This document shows, piece after piece, positions 11,649-22,366 of a DNA stretch of 64,000 bases. The notes under the pieces are model-generated. The model worked only from the letters and a program-made list of their open reading frames with translations. It had not been told where the DNA came from and did not search any database. Each line of letters opens with the position of its first letter. Within the stretch, counting starts at the first letter, position 1. Source of the stretch: Cylindrobasidium torrendii FP15055 ss-10 (lineage: Eukaryota; Basidiomycota; Agaricomycetes; Agaricales; Physalacriaceae). The DNA is taken from the NCBI GenBank assembly GCA_000934385.1, contig KN880466.1, positions 62,001 to 126,000 of the forward strand. Reading direction: 5' to 3'. The position numbers and the translations under genes were made by a program.

Positions 11649-12458
11649 CTACAACCTGCTGGGTACGGAGTACAACGACGTGAGCGTTTCTAAGATGATT
11701 TTCCTCAACCCGTCCGCGACTTCTTCGGTGCTTAAAGGCTCTCCAACAGGAGGGCAGTGAATAAAGATCGTGGGAGTTCGCCTGGACGAGAGTTTAGATT
11801 CGGCGAGGGAGCAGTAGTATATAAAATCGCAGAGGTAGCGTCCAGGGTCAAATGATTGGACAATGTTCTGAGTGGCATTAGGTCGATACTAGGTCTGACG
11901 CATGGGCGTACCACTGCCTGGGCATTCAGCTTGTTAACGATTGCGGGAACGTTCACATGTGTGACTAGGCTCTCATCTAGAGCCGTGTACCGCATGCCCG
12001 AAAAGCCTCTTGCCACAGCTGAATGCTTGTCTTGCTGGATGATACCAGCATACGCTCCACGAACGTCCGGCGAGACGTATCCAGATTTGTGGGCCAGAGT
12101 TTCGAATTTGAGCGGGCCCTTTGCACCAACGCCGACGTGCACAATGAGGGAGAAGGGTTCCGCAATGCCTCTGTCGCCATCCTGGACGTCTGATGGGAGA
12201 GACAGTGGTTTCTCATGTAGTCGGGGTACAGTGTCTAGTACCTCCTGATACACGACAGGTATTTTGATAGCGGTGATTTGCGCGTTGGAACCATCTTTGA
12301 ATGAAAGCACCTCGTCGCGCAGTCTCTTGACCGCCAGCCAAGACGGATTCTCGTCATATTGGTGGAACGGCTGGCATTGCGGTGAATCAACAATTGTTGG
12401 ACTGTAGGGGGCGTACCCCGAATCCAGTCAAGCACACGCGTCTAACAGTGGAATGCAT
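11649..12458 (-). CDS. Pyroglutamyl-peptidase I (peptidase C15)
   Basis: Cytosolic cysteine peptidase that removes N-terminal pyroglutamate. Three exons are inferred. Exon 1, from the ATG at 12458, reads MHSTVRRVCLTGFG. It joins over a GTACGC...CAG intron to PFHQYDENPSWLAV, giving the family's TGFGPF...NPSW start. Exon 2 carries VHVGVGAKG, RGAYAGI and HVNVPAIV. A second intron (GTACGC...CAG) leads to VQSFDPGRYLCDFIYYCSLA, which holds the catalytic-Cys region, and then FIHCPPVG with the likely catalytic His, ending TSLYSVPSRL at 11649. Without the second splice the frame closes early at 11732 and the active site is lost. It diverges from eL20 over about 300 bp. Confidence 0.82.
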
Positions 12459-12762
12459 CTCTGGTTGGGTGTGGTGGCGGTGTCAAGATAAGCGCGACCG
12501 CGATCATCGGCCATCACTCATTCCTTTTCTGACGTGTGGCGCAGATCGAGATGTGTTGATTTTTTTGGGTACTACCGACTTTTCCACCGCCATCGTCGCC
12601 GACACTCCTCAAGGTGAGCACCGAACTTCTGCTAGTCGTGTATACCGCTCCTGGATCGCAATACCGATGAAACAGCACACGGATTGCGGGCGGAATGAGT
12701 TGGATGGCACTGGCGCGATCTGGATGAGATGGGACAAAATTTGCTGATACGGTCAACGCAGA
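12459..12762. promoter_or_regulatory. Shared divergent promoter of pyroglutamyl peptidase and eL20, with eL20 5'-UTR intron
   Basis: The 304 bp separate the two start codons. A GTGAGC donor at 12614 and an AACGCAG acceptor ending at 12761, one base before the eL20 ATG, mark a probable 148-nt 5'-UTR intron. Pyrimidine-rich tracts lie upstream, as is common for ribosomal protein genes. Confidence 0.45.
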
Positions 12763-13442
12763 ATGGGCCTTCAAGAATACCAAGTCGTCGGCCGTCACTT
12801 GCCCACCGAGGCTGAGCCCTCCCCCAAAATCTACCGTATGCGCATCTTTGCGCCGAATGAGGTCGTCGCAAAGTCCCGTTTCTGGTACTTCCTGAGGTGC
12901 GCCCATACAGACTTTCGCGCTCTTCCAACTTGCCTGACGCGCGCTTAGGCAATTGAAGAAGGTCAAGAAGGCCTCTGGCGAGATCATTGGCGTCAACGTC
13001 GTATGTGCTACCCTTGCAGCCCTCAAAAGGCAGGCGGAGTAGGGTATGCTCATTTCGACAACTAGATTTCCGAGAAGAAGCCTCTCAAGGTCAAGAACTT
13101 TGGCATCTGGCTCCGCTATGACTCACGCTCCGGTACCCACAACATGTACAAGGAATACCGTGAGCTCAGCCGTGCGGACGCTGTCAAGTCGATGTACCAG
13201 GACATGGCTGCCCGCCACCGTGCTCGTTTCCGCTCGATTCACGTGCGTCGCAGTGTCGCCGGATATCCAGAAACTCATGTTGAACTCTCTAGATTCTCCG
13301 TGTCGTCGAGGTAGAGAAGACCGAGGACATCCGCCGCCCGTACATCAAGCAGTTCCTGGAGCCCAAGCTCAAGTTCCCTCTGCCCCATCGTATTGTCAAG
13401 GCCCGCTCGACCTTTGTTGCGTCCCGTCCCACGACTTTCTGA
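12763..13442 (+). CDS. RPL20: 60S ribosomal protein eL20 (L20/L18a)
   Basis: Structural protein of the large ribosomal subunit. The four coding exons are about 12763-12894, 12953-13000, 13066-13242 and 13293-13442. They read [19 protein letters not shown], then [29 protein letters not shown], then [20 protein letters not shown], and [27 protein letters not shown], ending FVASRPTTF. The length and every block match eL20 from yeast to human. The ATG at 12763 is the only one that fits the conserved N-terminus, and an intron appears to end just before it. Codon use is strongly C-ending (GTC, AAG, CGC), as expected for a highly expressed gene. Confidence 0.95.
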
Positions 13443-13542
13443 TTGGTTGCGCACTGGTGTATGGTTTTATGGCGTACTTTATGCGAATGTGATATGTTGT
13501 ATGTCCTCCCTTGCTCAAAATTTGTTGCATTACTCGTCTGTC

Positions 13543-15109
13543 CTACGCTACCCATGCAAAGTCCCACACAAACTTGGAGCCCGCATCTGACAACTGAGAC
13601 GTCCTGGTTGCTGTCAACCCTGCCGCTCTGATAAAGATTGTCCCATCCAGTTTTTCTACTTCTCGGAGCTTGGATTTGAAGATGCCTTCTGGTGTTGCAC
13701 CAAATCGATGTGCATTGTACGCAAAGGCGCGCTGAATCTTGCAAAGATGGTCGTCGGGATGGTAGATGGAATTCTGCATGATGCCGAACCAAGGATTTGT
13801 TGAGCTCGAAAGCGCCCACTTGGGGCGAGTTGCTGTCAAGCAAGGCTGCTTGGGGTTTACCGTTGTCTTGGAGTAGAACGCGACAATGTCGAGCGCCCGT
13901 CGACCGCGAGATACCCACACTACCAGGACGGTGGTGAAGTAGCTTTGCAGAAGTACTCTCTGAGCTTCGATAGAGAGGTGCGGGATAAAGGAAGGTATGA
14001 AAAGTGATGAAGTGACGAGGTGCATCCTGTGGAAAGTCAGCAGTGACCACAATATATTGAGCATCGACAAACAAGAAGAAGTCGGCGTATATTGCTGCAT
14101 CTGGACTTGCTTTGCTGGTCCCGTTGACGGCGTACAACAAACTACACGCCCACAGCACTTCTTCAATTTTGGCATCGATGTTGGGTGACGCCCCAAGCCA
14201 TTCTGCCGCGAGTTTGCCGAGGGCGTCACCGTGCGAGTTGATAGTATCCTCGAGAAAAGACTCGGGATTGAAGTCCTTGTTAGTATTGTCATAAGAAGGA
14301 TCGTCTATGATGTGCTGGAGGATGTCGAAAGCATGTTCGCCGGGACCTACGGCGGCCTCGTCACTAAATAACGAGCTAGGGTAAAGTGCGTCGACCCGTT
14401 TGCCGTCGAGAGTGGCCGCAAGCGTAAGTCCTGAGAGGAAGTCAGAACAGGGTACTAGCGGGTTGGCTGGTAACTCGCCTTCGACGACCAGGCCTGGCAG
14501 GCTATACTCGAGACCATACCCAATGTGGATCATGGGATGAATGAGATTATCCAGGAAGCGGCTGATAGCTTTCGATGGCGATGCGTTGGGCGTATTGGCC
14601 TTGGGAGAGAATACATATTCATGTAGGACGGCGCGCGTTCCTTTGACCTGAACTTCGTCGCGGAAGAATGCAAGATATGCCTTGTAATAGCTGCCGAAAG
14701 TCAGTAGAGGGTGGGATAAATGGAAATTGGTATACTTGTCGTCGCCGAGATGTTCATGATAATTCTCGGCTGAAATGTTGGAAGGCGAATCGAAGATGAG
14801 GGTCTGTTCTTTCAGTTCATGCTTGTACGTCGCCTCAAGCGCTTCGCGATTGGCGCCAAAGGACCAGATAGCGAGGAGATGATGAGGGATATGGCTGAAT
14901 AGATGTGAGCTGCGCCTATCCCTAGGCGTTGGACGATTCTACTTCTGGAACTTGAGCTGGCGATTGAAGTAACCGTGAGTGTCGTTGTGGTTTGCCTGGA
15001 GCGTCTCCCGGAGGGCGAGGGTAGAGTCGGAATCGTATCCCGCTATGGCGAAGCCAGCGGCGGGGACGGCAGGGTTGGGAAATAGGACGGGAGAAGGAGT
15101 GGCAGTCAT
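13543..15109 (-). CDS. Questin oxidase-like protein (DUF4243/GedK family)
   Basis: The family includes Aspergillus GedK/AgnL4-type enzymes that open an anthraquinone ring by a Baeyer-Villiger-like step; most members are uncharacterised. From the ATG at 15109 the protein reads MTATPSPVLFPNPAVPAAGF and TLQANHNDTHGYFNRQLKFQ. After an intron comes the family block NHIPHHLLAIWSFGA, then LGDDKYYKAYLAFFRDEV, HPMIHIGYGLEYSLPGLVVEG and, near the C-terminus, FLPxFIPHL-like and DAGSKFVWDFAWVA. The histidines in HIPHH and HMIHIGYG-type blocks are the conserved features. About 440-480 residues, with four or more introns. A start 36 bp upstream (15145) is possible. No anthraquinone polyketide synthase is in the window, so a questin substrate is not implied. 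Confidence 0.82.
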
Positions 15110-15480
15110 GATGGTGAATGGCAGTCTGGGTGTTACGCCGCCCAATCCGACTCAGTGTCTTACTCAGACTCAAGAAGCTCCAAAGCAGCCAAACTTGGGT
15201 CCATCGTGACCTCGACGGCCTGGATTCCACGGACCAGGTGAAGGAGAGGTTTGCGCCGGGTGGCAGCGTCCATTATTCAACACGTTGAAGCAAGTGACTA
15301 AGACATTTTAGGTCGGCAAAATCCAGTGTGTTTCAATCGTCAGTCGCTTTCGATACTATTAGAATTGCTCCTTTCTTGGGTCGAGTTGAATGGGCGTAAG
15401 AGGGTTGAACCAATGTGGCGCAGCCGATCCGATTTGTTGTTTTGGCACGCGGCATCCACGAGGGGCTGATTGTCCTTTAC
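15110..15480. other. Divergent intergenic region
   Basis: It separates the questin-oxidase-like gene from the triple C2HC gene. A short frame from about 15274 on the minus strand (MDAATRRKPLLHLVRGIQ...) is open until an in-frame TAA and cannot be spliced in frame to the next gene; I treat it as leader. No other signal was seen. Confidence 0.35.
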
Positions 15481-17229
15481 ATGGAACTATCGGCCAAGTA
15501 AGTCGGTCTTGCTGCTAATCCGGCCTTTTATAACAAATTAAAAGGACCAAGAGTGTCAAGTATACCTATCGTGATCGGCGGAAGGTCTGCTAGCCTTGCC
15601 TACCGACCATCATCTAGTCGAACTAATTCATTTCGACAACAGAAGCGAAACTGTGATCCCTCTGCGTTCGTTGTGCCCCATAGAGCGTCGGAGAGCGTGG
15701 ATTTGACAAACAGTAGTTCGGATTCAGAAGAAGACATGTCCTCGAGCAGCAAGATTAGCAAGGCAGAGGAGAAGAATACGATGGCGGCTCCGAAGGTGCG
15801 CAATACACATGACCTACAGTTCTTGAACTCAAGCCTAAGCGCGTAGTCTAATGCACCCCTGACGAAGAAGACCATGTCCGAGTTCAAGTGCGTTGGATTA
15901 TGTGTATCCTCAACAACGCTAGTACTAAGAGATGTCTAGAATTCCCTCACCAAAGACCAAACCTGTCAGTAGTGTGAAAGCCCGATCCTCAGCATCGCTG
16001 AGAGGTGCTGCGACCGGCTCGTCTAAGGCTCCGGCCAGTCGGCCCAAGGCGCAGCGGTATGCTTTACTCACGCTCCCACTGCACTCCTACTCATCTTCAA
16101 TATAGCAAGGCGCCCACGGAAAGCGAAGTAGACGATGATGGATCCATTGCCGAGTCCCTCATCAGCACGAATCGAGTCCGGCGCACCGAGGTGGAGCGCA
16201 TCGCCTATTTTGAAAACCAGTCGGAATGTGGAACAGTGGAACCCCATCGCGTCAACTGCACACGCTGTAGGAAATGGGTTAGTCTCGGAAAGAAACAGAC
16301 GTACGCGGTCAAGCCATGGGAGAAACATAGGGAGAAATGCGACGCGCAGCCAAAGTAGTGCGTATGCCCACTTTCATCCACGGACCCGACTTATTTTTGT
16401 GCTTCCATGCTAGCGAGGACAGTGATCCCATCTCAGCTGGATCCGTGGTGCATGGGTCGAAGAAGACAGAGGCGGAGAGAAAGGCAGAACTCGAAGCGGA
16501 TACTCGCGCGCTCAAAGTTGAACCTCACCGCCAACAGTGCAAGCGCTGCACGGCCTGGATTGAGACCAACAACCTCAAGCTGCCATACTCTCTGTACAAT
16601 TGGGAACGCCACCAGGCGAAGTGCTCGACACCGGCTGCGTACGTCTTTGAATTAATCCTTGTGAGAACGAGCCTTGACATTTGCTCAGACCAAGTGCACG
16701 CGTCGCAATGGCCGAGCGTAAAGTTCGCCTCACGAACGATTCACAGGCGAAGACTCACTCGCCCCGACATGTTGACTGCAAGATATGCGGAGCAAACATC
16801 ACCCTGCCAGGCGCAGAATACAACCTCGATGCATGGGAGACTCACAAGGTAGAGTGTCCGCCCCCGTAGGTCTCTTTGTCATCGTATCTCTGCATTTTCT
16901 CACGAATATCTAGAGCGGACCAGTCTGTCTCCGGCGCTACGGATGCAACTCTTGTTCAACCAAGCATTGCGGAACGTGCAAAGTCATCGTCCCCTCTGAA
17001 ATCAGCGGAGCCCGAGGCGTCGAGCTCGTCAGCGGTACAGGCTCCCTCACGCAAGCGTCGTCGGGATGAGGATGATGTTTCCGACGACGATGAGAGGCTA
17101 GCGGTGAAAGCCAGGGATGAGAAGTACGAGGAGCCCAAGGCTGAGCCTCCTCGAGGTCCCGGTATCGTCGGCTGGTTCATGCAGCCCTTGAACGCATTCT
17201 ATGATGGGCTCACTTCGGGATTGAAGTAG
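15481..17229 (+). CDS. Protein with three C2HC (CxxC...WxxHxxxC) modules, nuclear-type
   Basis: Function unknown. Proposed exons: 15481-15497, 15552-15795, 15847-15887, 15938-16056, 16106-16354, 16414-16638, 16689-16865, 16914-17229. An acidic Ser-rich N-terminus and a Lys/Arg-rich stretch are followed by three modules: CTRCRKW...WEKHREKC, CKRCTAW...WERHQAKC and CKICGAN...WETHKVEC, consensus C-x2-C-x15-17-W-x2-H-x3-C, a plausible zinc site. Each module sits in its own exon, and all three of these exons are phase 2 at both ends. The tail has a nuclear-type basic/acid run (SRKRRRDEDDVSDDDE) and ends GWFMQPLNAFYDGLTSGLK. The first exon (ATG 15481) depends on a GTAAGT donor and a CTAAT branch; otherwise translation starts at 15736. 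Confidence 0.7.
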
Positions 17230-17738
17230 AGTGAGCGGTAAGGATGTGTTTACTATTATACCAGGTTTCAAAGAGATTTCTATGTAAGTATCCATAATTT
17301 TTTGTGCAATTACAATGATTCTACTGCTGGTCCAATTTTTGACCAGGGAGTCGGGACCTCCTCAATCTTACGCGACCACGTGATAGATATTCCATGTCGG
17401 TCGAGAGTCGAGACCTCGACGGCGGTCGACATCGTTTGCACTCAAAACGCAAAACTCATTTTTTGGATCCGGTCTGGAACAGCTCTGGGGCATCGAATGT
17501 ATATTGAATTTGAGTCGTCAAAACGGGCGAGTTGAAGTAGCCTGCGTCATCTATGGGAAGGTCGTTGTACATTGCGTTCATGAAGAGAGCATAAATATGT
17601 TACATCTCATCAACAGTCCGTTATCATAAGTAGGAGAGAGAAAAGAAGACCAAAGCAAAGCAATACGAGCGAAAGACTGGTAGAAGTAGTGACCCAGTGT
17701 CCGGCACTTTTCAAGACACACATATAGCCACACACACA
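17230..17738. other. Convergent 3' flanks
   Basis: AT-rich spacer between the tail-to-tail triple C2HC gene and the disordered-protein gene. It presumably carries both 3' UTRs and polyadenylation signals. No gene or repeat was seen. Confidence 0.4.
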
Positions 17739-18689
17739 TTATGCGAGCAACCTAAAGCCTGTAGAGTACGATATGCCTTTTGAAAGCCACCAAATGAGCG
17801 GGTAAGAGATGGGCACCGGCAGGCGGACCTTTGGAGAAAGGAAGATGGAGGGAAGGACAAGAGCCGCAATGCGTAGGCAGCTATCCCGTTTCGTGCATAC
17901 ATCCTCTTCTTCATCCTCGTCAAGGTCAAGGATGCTCGGGGACGATGAGCGGACAATGGGCGGCGACGGCGGCGGCGCGTCGATAGACACGCGATCGACG
18001 GGAACGGGCGCGACGACGGCTGGTGCTGGGGCGGGGACAGGAACGGGAATAGGCTCGGGTTCCGGCTCCTCGGTCTCCAGCACGATAGGCTCTGCGGCTG
18101 GTGGTGTGTTTGGTGTATGTACCATGGTTTCTGGCTCTTCTACTAGTTCTGGCGCACGCTCCTCCATAATTGGCTCCGGAATCTTGTGTTGAACAAAAAT
18201 GTCGTCGGCCTGTAGTGAAGGCGACTTTGCATCCTCGGAGAAGACGTCCTGCTTGTGCTCGGCAACGAACAGTTGCTCACCGCCGGTGACAGTGTGGAAG
18301 TGATACGGCTTGGGCTTGCGCAAAAGACTTTTCCGGGGAGATGGAGATGGAGAGGGTGGAAGGGATCCGCTGCCTGTTGAACTGGCGTTGCTACTGTATT
18401 CGGACTTGGTTCGTTGACGGAACGGTAGCGACGACGAGGGCGACAGGCTGCTGGGATCCGCGTCCGACGTTGACAGGCTCTGGCGCCGGTTGCGGCTGAA
18501 TGGACTTGTATGCATGCTGCTGAAGGACGCGAATCGGCGGACGTTTTTCACACCTTTCTTGACTTTGGACATGGCGCCCTTGACCGACGAATGCTTTTCG
18601 TCTTCGTCTTCCTTCATTGTCGGGAATGGCGCTGGAGCCGACGAGGACGGGACCCCGGATTCCGATGACCGACGGTGGAAAATTGGCAT
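17739..18689 (-). CDS. Intronless disordered Ser/Pro-rich protein with hydrophobic C-terminus
   Basis: I recognise no family. A single open frame of 316 codons starts MPIFHRRSSESGVPSSSAP. It has a basic segment (MSKVKKGVKNVRRF), many SP/RS motifs, then RKSLLRKPKPYHFHTVTGGE, which looks like the best-ordered part. An acidic/proline run of alternating EP, VP and AP dipeptides follows at about residues 205-235, then an aspartate/glutamate cluster. The last 45 residues are hydrophobic and include IAALVLPSIFLSP and PISYPLIWWLSKGIS; they could form a tail anchor or a hairpin. A good TATA box lies 65 bp upstream of the ATG, which supports a real gene. Confidence 0.65.
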   Translation of the reverse strand: MPIFHRRSSESGVPSSSAPAPFPTMKEDEDEKHSSVKGAMSKVKKGVKNVRRFASFSSMHTSPFSRNRRQSLSTSDADPSSLSPSSSLPFRQRTKSEYSSNASSTGSGSLPPSPSPSPRKSLLRKPKPYHFHTVTGGEQLFVAEHKQDVFSEDAKSPSLQADDIFVQHKIPEPIMEERAPELVEEPETMVHTPNTPPAAEPIVLETEEPEPEPIPVPVPAPAPAVVAPVPVDRVSIDAPPPSPPIVRSSSPSILDLDEDEEEDVCTKRDSCLRIAALVLPSIFLSPKVRLPVPISYPLIWWLSKGISYSTGFRLLA

Positions 18690-18753
18690 GGTCGGAGTGA
18701 TGGTGGTATGGGAGCAAGAAATTAAATGAAGTTACCGGGTCGCGATGCGCTCC

Positions 18754-18761
18754 CTTTTATA
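18754..18761 (-). promoter_or_regulatory. TATA box of the disordered-protein gene
   Basis: TATAAAAG on the minus strand, about 65 bp upstream of the ATG at 18689. Confidence 0.5.
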
Positions 18762-19181
18762 CTCACATCAAAATGCCGGGTCGAGCTTTTGGCCAGATCG
18801 CGGACACAAAAATTGCCCCGCGTCCAGTGATGAGATCTACGATGATAAGACACTGCGCTCACACGACTGGACCACATCGAGGTCTTCGTCGTGGCGGACC
18901 GCCCCGGGGACAGCCCAAATTCACAAGTGCCTGGGTCCTCCTTCCCTTCATGTGTGTGTCCTCAGAACATTACTTGTCCGTCCAATCCGCTTCTTTACAT
19001 ATCATATTAGTCTTATTATATTGTTCCATACGAAAGCTCGACAATGAACGGGCATGATGCGTGGCTTAACAGTACAATGCACGTACAATTACTGTCTGCA
19101 GTAAGTGATGCCACCTTCCGAAACTGTAATCTCCCAAATCACCAATGGTCTTGCCCAAAATAATGAAACGACATCGCTATC
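18762..19181. other. Intergenic, promoter side of 17739-18689 and 3' flank of the Kar9/GAS2 gene
   Basis: No gene was seen. A 94-codon plus-strand frame here has no protein-like features. Confidence 0.35.
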
Positions 19182-21966
19182 TCACATGCCGGCCTGGCGG
19201 TTGAGGATGTACAAACTCAGATCTTGCCACCCTAAAAAAACACAAAAAACATGAGCCATCAACCATACACAACACGTTGAAAACGCACCTCCGCCAACGC
19301 GGCACATCACCTTGCGTGTCGCTTCAGTGCTTGTCTTCCCAACTCGTGTCATCGTCGTCAACTTCAGGTTCACCACCTTACGGCTCAACCCGCTCGAGAA
19401 TGCGTATTGAGCCTTAATCTCCTCCCCCGCCTTTGGGATCTTCTTCAATGGCTTGTCCACGCGCTCGACCAACAAGCCGTGCGCAATAGAGTTCACCACG
19501 TTTCCAACCTCGGCATCCAGAGGATCCATCGGGTTACTTGGGATGTATTCGTGAATTGGATATTCTAACGAAGGCGTGTGTGCACCAGACCGCGAGGACG
19601 GCCTTGATGGAGCACGGCTTGAGGAAGAGCCATCTCGGAAGCTGGAAGGCGGCAGCGACTTGCGCCCGGCAGTCCGTCCCAGTGTGCCCGGTGTTCCAGG
19701 GTACACAGGTATCTGAGCTGCGCGCGCCTTGAGCGTTGTCTCTGGGGTTTGCGCACGCATTGCGGAGGCCCGGAACGTAAAATATGTTGGGCTCTCTGAC
19801 CGGTCGTACCCAGACATGGCCGTACCAGGCCTTGAGGCTGAGGATAAATGAACACTGGGGACAGGTATCATTGACCTGCTGGGAGGGCGAGGAGGATGAG
19901 GAGATGGACCCGAATCCGCTGAAAATGCTGGAGAAAAAGGACGGCTGGACGACCCGGAGCTGGGGGACACACGTGCATACGATGGTGCTGGAATGCCGCT
20001 AGGTGTCTTGGGTCGTTGCCTTGGCGTCGGCGGCACAGGACCAGGTGTGTACGAACGAGATGGCGTTTGTGCTCGAGACGGCGGCCTGAACGACGGCATT
20101 GGAGGGTGGTTCCCATAACTGTGACTGTGGGATGGCGAAAATGGACGAGAAGATGACATGGACTGTCGAGAAACGCTACGACGACCTGGAGTGGTTGGGT
20201 CGGCGTACATTCCTGCAGCAGATGGCGAACGCTTCTGTGACGAGGCTTTGATAGTGCGTTCATCTTGTTCGACCCGGGTGGAACTGTTCCATCCTGGTCT
20301 CTGCGAGCCTCCTTTGATTTCTGACTTGGATGGCGATGAATCCGGAGTGAGACTCTGACTGTACTTATGATTTGGTCGGTCCGGAGTCGTAGGCGTTCGA
20401 CTGAAGATGGAGGTTCTCTGGCGCCGCAATATAGGTGCTGATGCAGGCGGCTCTGATGATGGTGCGCGTGTACCGTTGCGTTTCCCGAGAGACAAGGGGG
20501 TCACTGGTGGTGCGGGTGAAGGTGTGAGGCGCTGGGTTCCTGTGAATCTTCGTGCAAATTTGCGCAGTGGAGATATCGAACGCGACAGCGTACTGGTTGC
20601 GCTGGGCGAGCGAGAAGAGCGTGTCCCATTCGGAGGAGTGACCAAGTAGCCGCTTTGCGACGCGTTTAGACCAGACTGGCTCGAGCCACTTTCACTTGGT
20701 GCGTCACCGGATGCAAGGTATCTTCGTACGGACTCCATGTCAGCGTCGACGTGAGCAATTTTGTCGCGAAGTGACTTCCAACGGTGTGAAGACTCTGAAT
20801 GCCGTCTGAGAGTTTCGCCGTTCTTGGTCACTCGGTCCCGTACACCTTTATCAATGATGGACAGCACTTTGGAGGTTGCTGGTACATAATGCCTGTAGCT
20901 CTGTGAGAGGAAATGGGTAGGATGCTGTCAAACCACGCACTTCTTCTTGGCTTCATACGAATCTAACAGCGAGTTGAATAATTCGAGAGTGGGCGGTGAT
21001 GAGTCCCGTCCCAAGGACTGCCCAAACGCGTCTTCAGTGCTTTGTTTGTAAACTTGCGAAATGAAATCCTGGAGAGGATCAGCGATGAACAAGAGTGGGA
21101 CGCATGCTGCGCACCTGACACCGGTTGACGGCCTTTTCCAGGCTGGACATCATTCCATCCGCCTGGTCGGTGACCGTTCTGAATACGGTAAGCCACTTGT
21201 CCTCTTTCAGCTCCTCTCTGAGCGTGTCCGATTCATCCTGTACCCCCTCCCAATCTGACACCAGTGCGGCGTGCTTTCTGAGCATCATTGCTGTCTCTTC
21301 TGCGTCCCCGTCGCCATTAAGGGTCGGCGTTGAGGATGCTTGAGAGTACGGTTCCATGGCGTCGCAAATGACCTTCACATCCTTTGATACGCTCTCCAGC
21401 TTCTCGTCAAGCGCCATGAGTGACTGGTCGATATTGTTCGTTGTGCCAGTCGTGTTTCCAGACTCTTGTGACTTGTGCCGCAACTCCTGAATTGCTAAAG
21501 GCGGGTCATGAGACATGGGGCAACTAAACGGTGAACACGGCCGCGTACAAAAGATGCGCGCCTGGATGTCTGCGATGGCCAGGGAGGTTTCTGTCATCTG
21601 TGAAGATATTACAAGCATTGGGAGGGGTGCAGATCTATGGACAGTGAGCGTTGTGTCGCGTCTGAGAGTACTAGGCACGCACGGTTCGTCCTCGGTCTGT
21701 CGTTTCTTCTCTTTCTTCGGGGACAGTCGTTGCGGCCTGAGCGTCGCATTTTCTGGGAAAGACGCGTGTTATCATGCGAGCTCGTCGCGGGGAAACATGC
21801 AAGGCGCACCTTGATCCGCGGTGTCGAGCGAGATGCTGGATGAGGATGCCAGCGAGAGATTGGATGACGAGGCCATGGCGGCTGGTGAGAGACCATGATC
21901 GATATTAGAAGAGGCGGACGAGGTAGAGATAGAGGATCTTGAGGCCGAGAGTGCGAGAGTGGACAT
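19182..21966 (-). CDS. Kar9-like cortical/microtubule protein with C-terminal GAS2 (GAR) domain
   Basis: Probably links microtubule plus ends or the spindle to the cortex. The N-terminus (ATG 21966) is Ser-rich; short introns lead to a helical domain with DQSLMALDEKLESVSKDVK and EDKWLTVFRTVTDQADGMMS, similar to the Kar9 family's conserved tryptophan-containing helix. A further coiled stretch follows (IIDKGVRDRVTKNGETLRR). The middle 300 residues are a disordered Ser/Pro/Arg-rich region with SxIP-like and RSxTP motifs, typical of EB1-binding proteins. The C-terminus holds a GAS2 domain: IAHGLLVERVDKPLKKIP, KVMCRVGGG, then across a final intron WQDLSLYILNRQAGM. The last intron keeps the frame, so an unspliced message would still be open. 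The GAS2 call is strong; the Kar9 assignment is by pattern. Confidence 0.75.
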
Positions 21967-22366
21967 ATCGTATTGCTAAATGGGACTGTAAGGAGAGAAG
22001 GGCTCTTTGGGGAGTGAATAAAAAGTAGAAATCCGCCGAAGGAGTTGCGGTCGGCCACAAAGTCGTAGGAATGGGTATAAGACTTGCTGAGTGACTTGCA
22101 ACAAACGGCGGACCTCTGGCGGCGCTGCCGTCGACGATGGCGAACGGGGTTGGCGGCAGGAGTGAAAGGGCGGAATGGGCAATTTGTTCCCACGGATGAG
22201 TTCGTCCATGATCTCGGCGGCATTTACCCTTTTCATGCGACCGGTGCCACCCAACAGTGCACTGCGTCCAAAATTGATTACATTGACGTGCGCTGGGCGT
22301 AATTTGTATATGTTGCCTTTGCAGACGAGTTTCACGGAATGTGCCGAACTCTCTCTGGCTTCGACC
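21967..22366. promoter_or_regulatory. Shared divergent promoter of Kar9/GAS2 gene and HDAC
   Basis: The 400 bp lie between the two start codons. An open plus-strand frame continues upstream of the HDAC ATG but carries no HDAC-like sequence, so the ATG at 22367 (MTVAYIVSSEL) is preferred. Confidence 0.35.

Noticed and set aside
11732..11734. Apparent stop of the pyroglutamyl peptidase
   Set aside because: Reading through without the second intron loses the catalytic Cys/His blocks, which are intact in the spliced frame.
15553..15555. GTG as start of the triple C2HC gene
   Set aside because: Eukaryotic genes rarely start with GTG; an upstream spliced ATG or the ATG at 15736 is more likely.
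18745..19057. Overlapping plus-strand frames of about 95-100 codons
   Set aside because: No protein-like features; they lie in a promoter/3' flank region.
22175..22366. Upstream extension of the HDAC frame
   Set aside because: The extra 64 codons show no similarity to the HDAC fold, and the conserved start begins at 22367.
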